Shown here one piece after another: positions 55,333-64,000 of a stretch of DNA of 64,000 nucleotides (the first letter of the stretch is position 1; each line of letters opens with the position of its first letter). The stretch covers positions 517-64,516 of the forward strand of contig JADFYG010000014.1 in the NCBI GenBank assembly GCA_015233155.1, read 5' to 3'. This stretch comes from Candidatus Rifleibacteriota bacterium (GTDB lineage: Bacteria; Muiribacteriota; Ozemobacteria; Ozemobacterales; Ozemobacteraceae). The notes beneath the pieces are model-generated. The model was not told where the DNA came from and did no database searches. It was given only the letters and a program-made list of their open reading frames with translations. A program made the translations under genes and the position numbers.

Positions 55333-56373
55333 ATGACCGTCGTGACAGAATCCGAAAGTTTGAATGGTATCTCACCAGATACGTCGGAACGAAGGGAGTT
55401 GCCTTCCCTTCGCTTCCGTGATTTGTCTATTCGCCACGGGAAAGGTCCGGTGGTTCTTGTCGAACAGGTTCCACCCGACGAGGTATTCAGCGAAGCGACG
55501 CTTTGGCTTTCGGGCCATCTTTCCGGGCGTTTGCCTGACGGAGCGAGGCTCGAAATGGTACATATTCCGCGCGGTCGGCAAAAATTTTCATGTGATCTGC
55601 CCGCCGAGCGTGGCCGATTTGCATCGGCATTGACACTTTGCAACGGAGCAAACGACATCTCATTGCAGGTGTTCGACGTTGAAAATACGGTTTTGTGCCG
55701 ACGCACGTTCACTCTTTTTTACAAGTCAGCGTTCCGCGAATGGAATGAAACCGTTTTTATCGCTTTCGTGCTGGCCATTATCATTCGAAGCCTTGTTTTG
55801 CAGGCCTTTTGGATTCCGACCGGCAGCATGGAAAACACTCTTCTGGGTGAAGGACATAATGTAAGAACCGGAGCGCTTGAACGTGCCGGCGATCGCATTC
55901 TTGTCAATAAATTCGCATATGTGGCAGATCTGACGCTGGATGGCAGGCTTCCTTTCTTGCCGAAAATATGGTTCAGTCTGCCCAAACGTGGTGATATAGT
56001 GGTATTCAAATATCCTGACAAGATTCTGACAAACCCTCCCAGAGATTTTATAAAGCGTGTTGTAGGATTGCCTGGCGAACACATTAACATTACCGATGGT
56101 GTTGTCCACGTTGACGGGGCCGCTCTGACAGAGCCGTATATTAAAGAGCCGCCATATAGTGATTTCGAAACGACAGTTCCCCCGGACTCACTGTTTGTCA
56201 TGGGTGATAATCGCAACAATAGTGCTGACAGCCGATTCTGGGGGCCCATGCCTCTTGGCAATCTAAAAGGACAAGCAGTTTTCCTGTATTGGCCTTTCCG
56301 CCGCATAGGACCAATTCACAGTTATGAGCATTTGCCCGTGACTGCCGAAGCCGTGCCTTCGGCATCCCACTAA
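55333..56373 (+). CDS. lepB: Signal peptidase I with an unusual N-terminal domain
   Basis: Type I signal peptidase, which cleaves signal peptides of exported proteins. Catalytic S165 lies in WIPTGSMENTLL and the general base K241 in RDFIKRVVGLPGE; the MGDNRNNSADSRFWG box follows. The membrane anchor is at about 139-157. Before it lie about 130 extra residues predicted soluble and beta-rich (PVVLVEQVPPDEVFSEATLW; DISLQVFDVENTVLCRRTF), which typical LepB proteins lack. By topology this domain would be cytoplasmic. ATG 55333 has only a weak GGGA site. The following GTPase gene starts two nucleotides after its stop. Confidence 0.95.
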   Translation: MTVVTESESLNGISPDTSERRELPSLRFRDLSIRHGKGPVVLVEQVPPDEVFSEATLWLSGHLSGRLPDGARLEMVHIPRGRQKFSCDLPAERGRFASALTLCNGANDISLQVFDVENTVLCRRTFTLFYKSAFREWNETVFIAFVLAIIIRSLVLQAFWIPTGSMENTLLGEGHNVRTGALERAGDRILVNKFAYVADLTLDGRLPFLPKIWFSLPKRGDIVVFKYPDKILTNPPRDFIKRVVGLPGEHINITDGVVHVDGAALTEPYIKEPPYSDFETTVPPDSLFVMGDNRNNSADSRFWGPMPLGNLKGQAVFLYWPFRRIGPIHSYEHLPVTAEAVPSASH

Positions 56374-56375
56374 CC

Positions 56376-57272
56376 TTGGCCCAGGATCTCCCCGGACACA
56401 TTCGACGAGCATTTCGTTCGATCGAGCGTTTTGTTCCTGTAACCGATCTGATCGTCGAACTACTCGATGCCCGTATGCCGCGATCCTCTCAACTACACGG
56501 ATTGGTCAAACGCCTCGGCAAGGCCTCACTCATCATTCTGGGAAAATGCGACCTTGCCAATCCCGCGGAGACGCGACGCTGGGTCGAGTTTTTTTCCAGA
56601 GATGGCCAGCACTGCATTCCCCTGGATGCCCGCGACCCCTCTTCAGTAAAAGCAGTTAGAGAACGAGTTCGACGTGTCGCTACAGAAGCCGGAATTCGTG
56701 CAACTCCGGGAATGACACGAACAATGCGCCGACTCATGGTCATCGGAATTCCGAATGTCGGAAAATCAACGCTTATAAATGCTATTGCCGGCCGCCGCGC
56801 CACCAAAGTTGCCAACCTACCCGGCGTAACCCGCCATATACAATGGGTAAAGCTGCCCGGCAACCTGGAGTTGCTCGATCTCCCGGGAGTGCTTGATTTT
56901 GGATTGTTACGACGTGGCGAAATACTGCGTCTTATCAACACGCTTCCAGGTCCCAATGAAGACCCCATCGGAGCAGCTCGCGTGTTAGTCGACATGTTGA
57001 TAGCCATTTCACATGCTGATATGCTGCCCGGCTGGAAAGAGTCCGGCGAAGTCTGGTCAGCCTTTCTGCCGCATTACGCCTCGGATCGCCATTTTCTCGG
57101 ACGCGGGGGAGAACCTGATGAGCGCCGGGCGGCCATCGATCTCTTAAAACGTTTTCAAGACGCTTCCTTCGGGCGTTTAACGCTGGAAAAATACGACGAT
57201 CCCCCCTCTATCAGAACCGTCATTGAGGACTCCAATTTTCATGGAGAGTCAAACATAGGTTTGGTCGAATGA
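56376..57272 (+). CDS. rbgA: Ribosome biogenesis GTPase RbgA/YlqF
   Basis: A circularly permuted GTPase involved in late 50S assembly. The 298-residue protein has the permuted order G4 (LGKCDLANP), G1 (GIPNVGKSTLINAIAG), G2/G3 (NLPGVTRHIQWV; LLDLPGV), and a C-terminal helical domain. The G4 reads GKCD instead of NKCD. TTG at 56376 is the only start near the family N-terminus, and there is no good ribosome-binding site, so coupling to lepB two bases upstream is likely. It overlaps phoH by 4 nt. Confidence 0.94.
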   Translation: MAQDLPGHIRRAFRSIERFVPVTDLIVELLDARMPRSSQLHGLVKRLGKASLIILGKCDLANPAETRRWVEFFSRDGQHCIPLDARDPSSVKAVRERVRRVATEAGIRATPGMTRTMRRLMVIGIPNVGKSTLINAIAGRRATKVANLPGVTRHIQWVKLPGNLELLDLPGVLDFGLLRRGEILRLINTLPGPNEDPIGAARVLVDMLIAISHADMLPGWKESGEVWSAFLPHYASDRHFLGRGGEPDERRAAIDLLKRFQDASFGRLTLEKYDDPPSIRTVIEDSNFHGESNIGLVE

Positions 57273-58267
57273 GCGAAAACGAAGAATTGATAGACCTGAG
57301 CGATGATGTCTCCCGCCATGTTCTTGCTGCGGGAAACGGTGGTTGGTCAGGACTGGAGCTTATAAAAGGCCTGTCAGGTATTCGCGTGCGCGCCCGGGGA
57401 AATCAGTTGATACTCACAGGCCTGGATGACCGGGTCGACCTTGTGAAGCGATTTTTACGAATTCTTCAGCGGCGCCTCGATACCGGAGAACAGATCGGGA
57501 AAGACGAACTGAAGCGTATGTTCGAAGAGTCAACGGAGTGTGGCACAAAACCCGAAACGAGTGTTTCAGTTCGTGAGAAACCTTACGATGAGCTTCTGAC
57601 AACGCATTCCGGGCATGTGGTTCGTGCAAAAACGGCGAATCAGCAAGCCTATATTGATGCCATTCGTCATCATGACGTAACGATTTCGATCGGTCCGGCC
57701 GGAACCGGAAAGACATATCTGGCCATTGCCATGGCCGTACACGCGTTGCGGGAGCGACATGTCAGCCGTATAATTCTTTCACGCCCCACTATAGAAGCTG
57801 GTGAAAAATTGGGTTTTTTACCGGGCGACCTGATGGAAAAGGTTGATCCCCATTTCCGTCCCCTATACGACGCCCTCCAGGAATTCCTCGGAGTCTCCAG
57901 ATTTCAGCAGCTTCTGCGACAAGGTATCATTGAAATTACACCGCTGGCTTACATGCGCGGACGTACCTTCAATGAAGCGTTCATCGTACTCGATGAAGCC
58001 CAGAACACGACGATTAAGCAGATGCGAATGTTTCTGACCCGCATGGGACACGGATCAAAAGTCATTGTGACAGGTGATCGCACACAGGTCGATCTTCCGG
58101 ATAGTCGCGACTCCTCTCTATTTACACTCCCGGAAGTCCTGAACAAAGTCGAGGGTGTGTCGTTCATTCAGCTTCGAGACCGCGATGTCATTCGGCATGA
58201 ACTCGTGAAAGAGATAATTCGGGCGTATGAATCTTATTATCACGAAAATGACGAGTCGCCGCAATGA
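57269..58267 (+). CDS. PhoH-like ATPase
   Basis: A 332-residue PhoH/YbeZ-family protein. It has a short KH-like N-terminal domain (about 25-75) and a P-loop ATPase domain: Walker A SIGPAGTGKTYLAIAMA, ILSRPTIEAGEKLGFLPGD, Walker B FIVLDEAQNTTIKQM, and VTGDRTQVDLP. PhoH proteins are found beside ybeY, as here, and are implicated in RNA metabolism or ribosome quality control. It overlaps both neighbours by 4 nt, so the rbgA-phoH-pgpH block is tightly coupled. Confidence 0.96.
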   Translation: MSENEELIDLSDDVSRHVLAAGNGGWSGLELIKGLSGIRVRARGNQLILTGLDDRVDLVKRFLRILQRRLDTGEQIGKDELKRMFEESTECGTKPETSVSVREKPYDELLTTHSGHVVRAKTANQQAYIDAIRHHDVTISIGPAGTGKTYLAIAMAVHALRERHVSRIILSRPTIEAGEKLGFLPGDLMEKVDPHFRPLYDALQEFLGVSRFQQLLRQGIIEITPLAYMRGRTFNEAFIVLDEAQNTTIKQMRMFLTRMGHGSKVIVTGDRTQVDLPDSRDSSLFTLPEVLNKVEGVSFIQLRDRDVIRHELVKEIIRAYESYYHENDESPQ

Positions 58268-60498
58268 CCGGAATTCCTGCCTCTGCAGCATCTTCGTCTT
58301 CTTTTATTTCCAGATTCCCTTTGTCGAGTTTCCTTGCCTGGCTGGAGATCCCCGTCAAGCGACAACGTACTTTTTTGTTGCAGCTTGGCATGTTTCTCGG
58401 TGCGGTGGTTCTGATTCTTTTTCTCGATCCCACCGGATTCAGTCCCGAAGTCGTCGAAGGAATGGTATGTCCAAAGACTATTCGTAGTCCAAAGAACATC
58501 AGCTTCGTCGATGAGCGTAAGACTGACGAGCTACGTCGCCTGGAAGAAGAAAAAATTGAACCTGTTATAGCTCACATCGAAAATGCGGAAAATGAAATGA
58601 CCAATCGGTGCAATCGGTTTTTCACTGCTGCCGACAATTATTTTCGAGACTTAAAAGACAAGGAACCGTCTGAGTTATCCAATGATTTGATAGCATCGTA
58701 CTTTCCCACAGCCGATCGACTTCTCGATCTCGACTCACTAAAAGAACTGACGACTTTGCAAAAAGGTGAGTTTGATCGTTTGAAAAACGAAGCCCGCCAG
58801 ATTATTCAGAATCTTGGGCAGGGAGTGATAACGAGTCGCAACCTTGAAAGCATGCGTGTGCAGGCAAAACGGCATGTGCTTGATCTGCCCGGCGGAAACC
58901 TTCTGCGACGCCTCATGACGGATATAGTAAAAAATTGTCTGTCCGTAAACGCCATTGAGGACGAAAAGCAGACGCGCCAGCGGAAGGATCTTGCGTCACA
59001 TGCGGTTGCAGCCGTAAAGCGTACATTTCAGAAGGGCCAGAAAATCATAGATGAAGGTGTAATCGTAACGGCTGATGATGTCTATGTTTTACGCACCATG
59101 GAAAAACAGATTCACAAGAACCAGGCCTTGTCATTTCTGGGGAATTCACTCCTTGCAATCCTTCTCATTCTTACATCCCTGACACATTTGCGCTTAACAC
59201 GCCATATGATTTTAAAAGATGTAGATCTGTTCCGACTCATGGGGGGTCTTTGGATTGCAGCCCTTTTAATGGGAAAAATAGTCTACGCCTTTGGAACCGC
59301 ATACGAAGAACATGCACTGGCTATTCTTTTTACACCATTGCCTGCCGTCGGACTGCTTATGGCTACCCTTCTCGATGTGCAGGTGGCTATCTTCCACCAG
59401 ATGCTTCTGGGAGTATTGATGTTCGTCGTTGCCGAATCGAATGCACGCTTTGCAATAGTGGGGTTGATAGGCGGAGTGATCGGAGTTTTGGCCTGGCAGT
59501 CATCTTCACGAGACGTAAACATTCGCGGCACTATCGGCTGGAGCGGTGTCCGCATCGGAGTTGGAAACGCAGTGGCGCTGTTATCTCTCATGATGCTCGA
59601 TGCGGAAACTTTTGCTCTGATGAATGTCAATTCGGTCCTGGTAATGCTCGCTTGTGGATTTGGAAACGGCGTATTCGCAGGCATTCTTGCAAACGGAGTG
59701 TTGCCATATCTGGAAAACGCCTTTTCACTGGCAACCGGCTCACGATTACTTGAACTTACCGATCTCTCACAACCTCTCCTGAAACGCCTTGCTGAAGAAG
59801 CTCCAGGTACGTATCAGCACAGTTTGCTGGTTGCTAACCTGTCCGAGGCGGCAGCAATCGAAATTAATGGCGATGCTTTGTTATCGAAGATCGGTGGCTA
59901 TTTTCATGACATCGGAAAGATCAAACGACCATTGTATTTCGCCGAAAATCAGTCCAATAACAATCAACACGATAATCTGACACCTTACATGTCGAGTCTG
60001 ATTCTGGTCGGGCATATTCGTGACGGCATCGATCTGGGACGAGAACATGGCCTCCCGGACCGCGTGATCTCATTTGTTCGCGAACACCACGGAACTACTC
60101 TCATCAGCTACTTTTACGAACAGGCAAAGACCGACACCACTGGCCAGGAAGTAAATGAGGAGCGATTCCGATATCCTGGACCGAAGCCACAAACCAAGGA
60201 AACCGCCATAGTAATGTTGGCCGATTCGGTCGAGGCAGCTTCGCGGACTTTGCCACAACGCACCCACAGCCGGATTGAAGGATTGGTCAAAAAAATCATC
60301 GAAAACAAACTTAATGACGAAAACCAGCTTGATGAGAGCGATTTGACGCTGAAGGACATCGAAAAAATAGAGAGCTCCTTTGTCAGAGTACTGACTTCGA
60401 TGTATCATGGCCGGGTTGATTATCCCGGAAAGCTTTCTAATCAACCCAAGGGAGGCGCGGATGGAAGTTCTCATCAACAATCGGCAAAAGAAGATTAA
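58264..60498 (+). CDS. 7TM-HD family phosphohydrolase (PgpH/YqfF-like)
   Basis: A 744-residue membrane protein: one N-terminal membrane segment (about 37-56), a large extracytoplasmic helical region (about 60-290), a bundle of six to seven membrane helices (about 295-485), and a cytoplasmic HD domain. The HD domain shows YQHSLLVANLSEAA, GGYFHDIGKIKRP and VREHHGT. Members such as Listeria PgpH degrade cyclic di-AMP. No diadenylate cyclase gene is in the window, so this activity is by family only. The gene overlaps phoH by 4 nt and ybeY by 38 nt. Confidence 0.95.
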   Translation: MTGIPASAASSSSFISRFPLSSFLAWLEIPVKRQRTFLLQLGMFLGAVVLILFLDPTGFSPEVVEGMVCPKTIRSPKNISFVDERKTDELRRLEEEKIEPVIAHIENAENEMTNRCNRFFTAADNYFRDLKDKEPSELSNDLIASYFPTADRLLDLDSLKELTTLQKGEFDRLKNEARQIIQNLGQGVITSRNLESMRVQAKRHVLDLPGGNLLRRLMTDIVKNCLSVNAIEDEKQTRQRKDLASHAVAAVKRTFQKGQKIIDEGVIVTADDVYVLRTMEKQIHKNQALSFLGNSLLAILLILTSLTHLRLTRHMILKDVDLFRLMGGLWIAALLMGKIVYAFGTAYEEHALAILFTPLPAVGLLMATLLDVQVAIFHQMLLGVLMFVVAESNARFAIVGLIGGVIGVLAWQSSSRDVNIRGTIGWSGVRIGVGNAVALLSLMMLDAETFALMNVNSVLVMLACGFGNGVFAGILANGVLPYLENAFSLATGSRLLELTDLSQPLLKRLAEEAPGTYQHSLLVANLSEAAAIEINGDALLSKIGGYFHDIGKIKRPLYFAENQSNNNQHDNLTPYMSSLILVGHIRDGIDLGREHGLPDRVISFVREHHGTTLISYFYEQAKTDTTGQEVNEERFRYPGPKPQTKETAIVMLADSVEAASRTLPQRTHSRIEGLVKKIIENKLNDENQLDESDLTLKDIEKIESSFVRVLTSMYHGRVDYPGKLSNQPKGGADGSSHQQSAKED

Positions 60499-61015
60499 GA
60501 TCAATACTCGCCGCATCCGGACCATTGCCCAGGAAATAATGAAATTCGAAGGGCTTCCCGATCATGTCGAGTTGTCTGTGGTGTTTTGTGATGACGATTT
60601 TGTCCAGAAGCTGAACAATCAGTATCTTGGACATAACCGACCTACTGACGTTCTATCTTTTCCGATCGAGGAAGAAGAATTTGAGAGTGAAATTCGCATG
60701 ATCGGCGATGTGGTAATCAGTGTGGAAGCCGCTTGTCGGCAGGCTGAAGAGCTGAAACACCCGGTTGAACTCGAAATAGTGTTTCTGTTAACCCACGGAC
60801 TTCTGCATCTCATCGGCTACGATCATTCCGTTAAATCAGCACTGGCCCGGATGAAACAGCGCGAAGAAACCATATGCAGCCTGCTGAGTGAAAAAAAACT
60901 TCTCAAGGATCTCGAAACGCACAAGACCGCTGCTCCTTTGATCAAAAGGGCGGTGACACCTTCTGACGCTCAGAATGATTCCGATGACAAGGGGACTGGG
61001 AGAACTGAAAATTAG
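60461..61015 (+). CDS. ybeY: Endoribonuclease YbeY / rRNA maturation factor
   Basis: A metal-dependent RNase for 16S rRNA 3'-end maturation and ribosome quality control. The 184-residue protein has the zinc motif THGLLHLIGYDH (three histidines) and the LNNQYLGHNRPTDVLSFP block. ATG 60461 follows GGGAGGCG and lies inside the end of the HD hydrolase gene (38-nt overlap). A charged C-terminal tail of about 45 residues extends beyond the usual fold (KTAAPLIKRAVTPSDAQND). Confidence 0.96.
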   Translation: MEVLINNRQKKIKINTRRIRTIAQEIMKFEGLPDHVELSVVFCDDDFVQKLNNQYLGHNRPTDVLSFPIEEEEFESEIRMIGDVVISVEAACRQAEELKHPVELEIVFLLTHGLLHLIGYDHSVKSALARMKQREETICSLLSEKKLLKDLETHKTAAPLIKRAVTPSDAQNDSDDKGTGRTEN

Positions 61016-61110
61016 TTATTCGAAAAGGTTGTGCATCTGTTCTTCATGCACATTAGAGCGACTTGCAAAATTATGTGGCAATCATGAGTGAATACGCATC
61101 GTCCATTTGT

Positions 61111-61135
61111 AGGGGCGGGTTTCAAACCCGCCCCT
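61111..61135. repeat. G+C-rich palindromic repeat in the ybeY-corC gap
   Basis: AGGGGCGGGTTT (61111-61122) and AAACCCGCCCCT (61124-61135) form a near-continuous palindrome. GTAGGGGCGGGTTTNAAACCCGCCCC elements are common intergenic repeats in many bacteria. It may also terminate the upstream operon, though no T tract follows. The rest of the 235-nt gap shows nothing. Confidence 0.65.
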
Positions 61136-61250
61136 GTGTGGTGTTTCGTGGATATTGCAAGCACCTCATTAGTTTCGTGATAATAAACGTATTCCGACTC
61201 TTCCCTCATCTTTCTTGTTTTTGTATGTTGAGAAATTGCCGAGTATCATA

Positions 61251-62573
61251 ATGGAAATCTTTGTTTTCATTGCCTTGCTGTGCATGTCGGCGTTTTTTTC
61301 AGCGACCGAGACAGCATTCTTTTCTCTTTCTCCTCTGCGCCTGAAAAAAGTCGAGGATGAAGGAGACCCCCGGGCATCCGAAATACTCGCCATAATAGCC
61401 GATAAACAACGCCTTCTGATCTCACTTCTCCTTGGAAATACTCTTGTGAACGTCGTATCGACAGCGTTGGCGACGCGATTCATTCTTAGATTCGTCGAGA
61501 GCTCTGATTTTTTCAGAAATTCGATCTTCGGTAATTCAGCTTCAATCGGCGTGGCAATAGCATCGGTATTCATGACAATAATGATTCTCATTTGTGGGGA
61601 AATCACCCCAAAGACAGTTGCAATCTTCAATGCCTTCAACTTCGCCTGTATCGCCGTGTTTCCACTGAAGATCCTGCTGGCGATTACCAATCCTGTCAAT
61701 CGAGTGGTGCGATGGATTCTGCAAAAAACATTCCCGGATTACTCCGACTGGAACCGTAATCTCGGTTCGGCGACCACACTCGATGAAATCGATAGTTATT
61801 TTTCACTTGGCGAGGAGGTCGGAATCATCGAGCGAGATGAAAAGAAGATGATTTCATCTGTATTTGAATTTGGGGACACATTGGTTCGTGAAGTAATGGT
61901 TCCTCGCCCTGACATCGTGGCAATCCCTCAGAATATTGCACTCGAATCATTGTTAAAGCTGATTCGTGATGACGGACATTCCAGATTTCCAGTATATGAA
62001 GGAACACTTGATCGGGTCACAGGTGCATTGTATGTGAAAGACATTCTGGTTCGTTATGAAGAACTCAGGAATGCCGGTACGTTTGAAATTGCGAAACTGC
62101 TTCGGCCTGCCTATATTGTTCCCGAGACAAAGAAGCTCGACGAATTATTGAAAGAATTTCAAAAACGGAAGCTCCACATGGCAGTCGTCGTCGATGAATA
62201 CGGTGGAATTTCCGGCCTTGTCACTATCGAAGACCTGCTCGAGGAAATCGTGGGCGAAATAGTCGATGAATACGACCAGGATGAACAGGCACCGATCGTG
62301 CAAATTGAACCCGGAATATATAGCGTAGATGCGCGGGCATCTATTGAAGATCTTGAAGCCGAACTAGGTGCCACGTTCGATCATGAAGATTCTGAAACCG
62401 TCGGCGGGTTTGTTCTCGAAAAACTTGGACGCATCCCACGACGCGATGAAAAAGTCGATGACCCGGCAGGACTGTTCGTCGTTTCCGAAATCAAGGGGAA
62501 CCGAATTCTTCGCCTGCGCGTGACAAAAAAGACGACATCCAATACGACCACTCCGGAGCGGGAAGTCAACTGA
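61251..62573 (+). CDS. HlyC/CorC-family transporter, copy 1
   Basis: A 440-residue membrane protein. An N-terminal DUF21 domain has three to four hydrophobic segments ([40 protein letters not shown]). A cytoplasmic CBS pair follows ([34 protein letters not shown]), then a C-terminal CorC_HlyC domain ([20 protein letters not shown]). Family members are linked to magnesium or other divalent ion export. ATG 61251 is preferred; a TTG 12 codons earlier is possible, and neither has a strong ribosome-binding site. It is followed 4 nt later by a paralogue. Confidence 0.93.
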   Translation: MEIFVFIALLCMSAFFSATETAFFSLSPLRLKKVEDEGDPRASEILAIIADKQRLLISLLLGNTLVNVVSTALATRFILRFVESSDFFRNSIFGNSASIGVAIASVFMTIMILICGEITPKTVAIFNAFNFACIAVFPLKILLAITNPVNRVVRWILQKTFPDYSDWNRNLGSATTLDEIDSYFSLGEEVGIIERDEKKMISSVFEFGDTLVREVMVPRPDIVAIPQNIALESLLKLIRDDGHSRFPVYEGTLDRVTGALYVKDILVRYEELRNAGTFEIAKLLRPAYIVPETKKLDELLKEFQKRKLHMAVVVDEYGGISGLVTIEDLLEEIVGEIVDEYDQDEQAPIVQIEPGIYSVDARASIEDLEAELGATFDHEDSETVGGFVLEKLGRIPRRDEKVDDPAGLFVVSEIKGNRILRLRVTKKTTSNTTTPEREVN

Positions 62574-62577
62574 ATTC

Positions 62578-63834
62578 ATGCCGGTATTCATTTCCGTTCT
62601 TCTGATCGTTTTTTTTCTGTTTCTCTGTTACGTTTTTTCCGGTGTGGAAACAGGTGTCGTTTCGCTCGACGTCCACCTTTTGAGACATCGCGCCTCCACC
62701 CCGGAAGGAGTCGGCGAACGCGTATTATTACGCTATTCGCGATCTCCAGAACGTTTTCTGGCGATGACTCTCATCTGTATCAATATGAGCAATGTTGCCG
62801 TAGCATCTCTGTCGACGGAACTGTTCGAACGATTTGCGCCATGGGCGCTCTCCATAGGTACTGCCGGAGTCGCTTTTTTTCTGTTTGTGTTTTGCGAATT
62901 GATGCCTAAGACCATGTTTGCCGCTCATCCTCTTGAGCGATCTCTGCAATTTTTGAAGATCATCATGTTCTTCGACCGCCTGCTGACTGTACCTGTCAGT
63001 GTGATGACTTTTGTGACTCGCACCCTGATCGACGCGCTCGGCCTTCGAGGTGATCGACGCAAGGGCAATATCTCACGCGACGAATTACTGGTCCTGCTCT
63101 CGCTGGGAGCATCATCAGGCACTCTTCGGGAACGCCCGCACAGAATGGCACGTGGAATCATCAGCTTGAAAGATACCCGGGTTTGTGAGATCATGATTCC
63201 ACGGGTAAAAGTGACGGCGTTCGACGTTAATCTTCCGCTGATTCGTGCCCGGGAAATCATCCGGGAGAGTGGTTTTTCCCGAATTCCGGTGTATGAAGGA
63301 AGCATAGATCAGGTGATGGGTGTGGTCTATTTCAAAGATCTTTTCCTGAAAGAAGGAAGTATTGTTTCCTTACGAGAACTTGCCTCACCTCCGCTGGTTG
63401 TTCCTGAGACAAGCAGTGCCTATGACCTTTTGCGGCTGATGCAGAAAAAAAATATTCAGGTCGCGATAGCTGTCGATGAGTATGGCGCAACCGCCGGAAT
63501 GGTCACTCTCGAAGATGTGCTTGAAGAGGTTGTTGGCGAGATACACGACGAGCACGATGACGGAACGCTTCCATGGAGATTCAATGACGATGGGTCGGTA
63601 ACCCTGAAGGCCGAAATCGGTCTCAATACTCTTTTTCACGAAACAGGGATAGATTTTGTCGATGAAGAACAGGTCGCAACCCTCAACGGAATAATCCTCC
63701 TGCGATTAGGCCATATTCCCGCTGCTGGCGAGTCTCTGATTATTCGTGGACGGCGAATCGAAATTCTGGCAGCCGAAGGAAAACGGGTTATTTCCGTTCG
63801 TATTTTACCATCCGCGGAGTCCCTCCATTCATGA
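62578..63834 (+). CDS. HlyC/CorC-family transporter, copy 2
   Basis: A 418-residue paralogue of the preceding gene with the same DUF21, CBS pair and CorC_HlyC order. Seen are SGVETGVVSLDVHLLRHRA, CEIMIPRVKVTAFDV, VAIAVDEYGATAGMVTLEDV and GSVTLKAEIGLNTLFHE. It begins four bases after the stop of copy 1 and overlaps the next gene by 4 nt. Sequence between the copies has diverged strongly, so an old duplication and possibly a heteromeric transporter are inferred. Confidence 0.93.
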   Translation: MPVFISVLLIVFFLFLCYVFSGVETGVVSLDVHLLRHRASTPEGVGERVLLRYSRSPERFLAMTLICINMSNVAVASLSTELFERFAPWALSIGTAGVAFFLFVFCELMPKTMFAAHPLERSLQFLKIIMFFDRLLTVPVSVMTFVTRTLIDALGLRGDRRKGNISRDELLVLLSLGASSGTLRERPHRMARGIISLKDTRVCEIMIPRVKVTAFDVNLPLIRAREIIRESGFSRIPVYEGSIDQVMGVVYFKDLFLKEGSIVSLRELASPPLVVPETSSAYDLLRLMQKKNIQVAIAVDEYGATAGMVTLEDVLEEVVGEIHDEHDDGTLPWRFNDDGSVTLKAEIGLNTLFHETGIDFVDEEQVATLNGIILLRLGHIPAAGESLIIRGRRIEILAAEGKRVISVRILPSAESLHS

Positions 63835-64000
63835 GCATGGATCGAGAGCGCCTCCGAAATATCGCCAATCCGATGCTTGACAGTCTCGTAGCTTTGTATG
63901 GCTTCCTGCGAAGCTATTTTTTCACCGGACTTATTCTCGTTGTTCCCATGGTCGTGACCATCTACGTCATGCTCTGGATATTCACTTACGCCGACGGCAT
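63831..64000 (+). CDS. DUF502-family membrane protein, 5' part
   Basis: Starts at ATG 63831, overlapping the preceding stop by 4 nt, and runs off the window after 56 codons. The visible part has a hydrophobic segment SYFFTGLILVVPMVVTIYVM followed by LWIFTYADG. This is the characteristic N-terminus of DUF502 inner-membrane proteins. Function unknown in the family. Partial only because the window ends. Confidence 0.8.
   Translation, partial: MSMDRERLRNIANPMLDSLVALYGFLRSYFFTGLILVVPMVVTIYVMLWIFTYADG

Overview
The window reads as chromosomal DNA of a free-living, motile, Gram-negative-type bacterium. A TonB-dependent receptor and many signal peptides imply an outer membrane. There is a long chemoreceptor, and four large two-component proteins hold most of the signalling capacity. 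Base composition looks close to balanced. Gene order (rpsF-ssb-rpsR-DUF2232-rplI-dnaB; ffh-rpsP-khpA-rimM-trmD-rplS-lepB-rbgA; phoH-HD hydrolase-ybeY-corC) is the widely conserved bacterial core order. I cannot assign a phylum from the sequence alone. A deltaproteobacterium-like lineage or a poorly sampled candidate phylum would both fit, and this is inference only. No tRNA, rRNA or CRISPR array was seen.

Layout. 1-4216: ribosomal protein and replication genes. 4364-8524: a partner-switching and chemotaxis cluster, with a PP2C phosphatase fused to an RsbW-like ATPase, a STAS antagonist, a chemoreceptor with CZB domains in its sensor region, and a 35-residue Lys-rich peptide. 8695-9693: a divergent pyruvate-kinase-like protein without the C-terminal domain. 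9769-20700 (mostly minus): a secreted M3-like metallopeptidase, a REC-kinase protein, a CHASE8 hybrid kinase, a YfiR-like periplasmic protein, an exported peptidase T (plus strand) and a TonB-dependent receptor. This is plausibly one envelope-sensing and peptide-use region. 20951-24262: a membrane pyrophosphatase with an unknown partner, of more G+C-rich composition. 24549-32700: metabolic and envelope genes, including an MTA/SAH-deaminase-CYTH fusion, a thioredoxin-like protein, an exported PepD-like dipeptidase, a YitT protein and a UbiB-family kinase. 32937-35786: tex and an abutting AT-hook/zinc protein. 35843-43728: two overlapping, paralogous CHASE4 hybrid kinases. 43906-47700: ettA and tandem galT paralogues. 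47814-49586: an intact insertion sequence with 17-bp inverted ends and a 9-bp target duplication, sitting between two divergent promoters. 49708-50953: an uncharacterised DNA-binding-like protein and an extremely acidic protein. 51342-64000: the SRP/ribosome-maturation operon, lepB, rbgA, phoH, pgpH-like, ybeY, two corC-like genes and the start of a DUF502 gene.

The most interesting points are these: a YfiR/CHASE8 pair rewired to a histidine kinase; a REC-kinase protein whose ATPase motifs have decayed; a kinase pair in which one Hpt histidine is a tyrosine; the deaminase-CYTH fusion; the HPHSQ versus HSHSH split between the two GalT copies; peptidases PepT and PepD that both carry signal peptides; and long palindromes at six of the seven convergent gene junctions.
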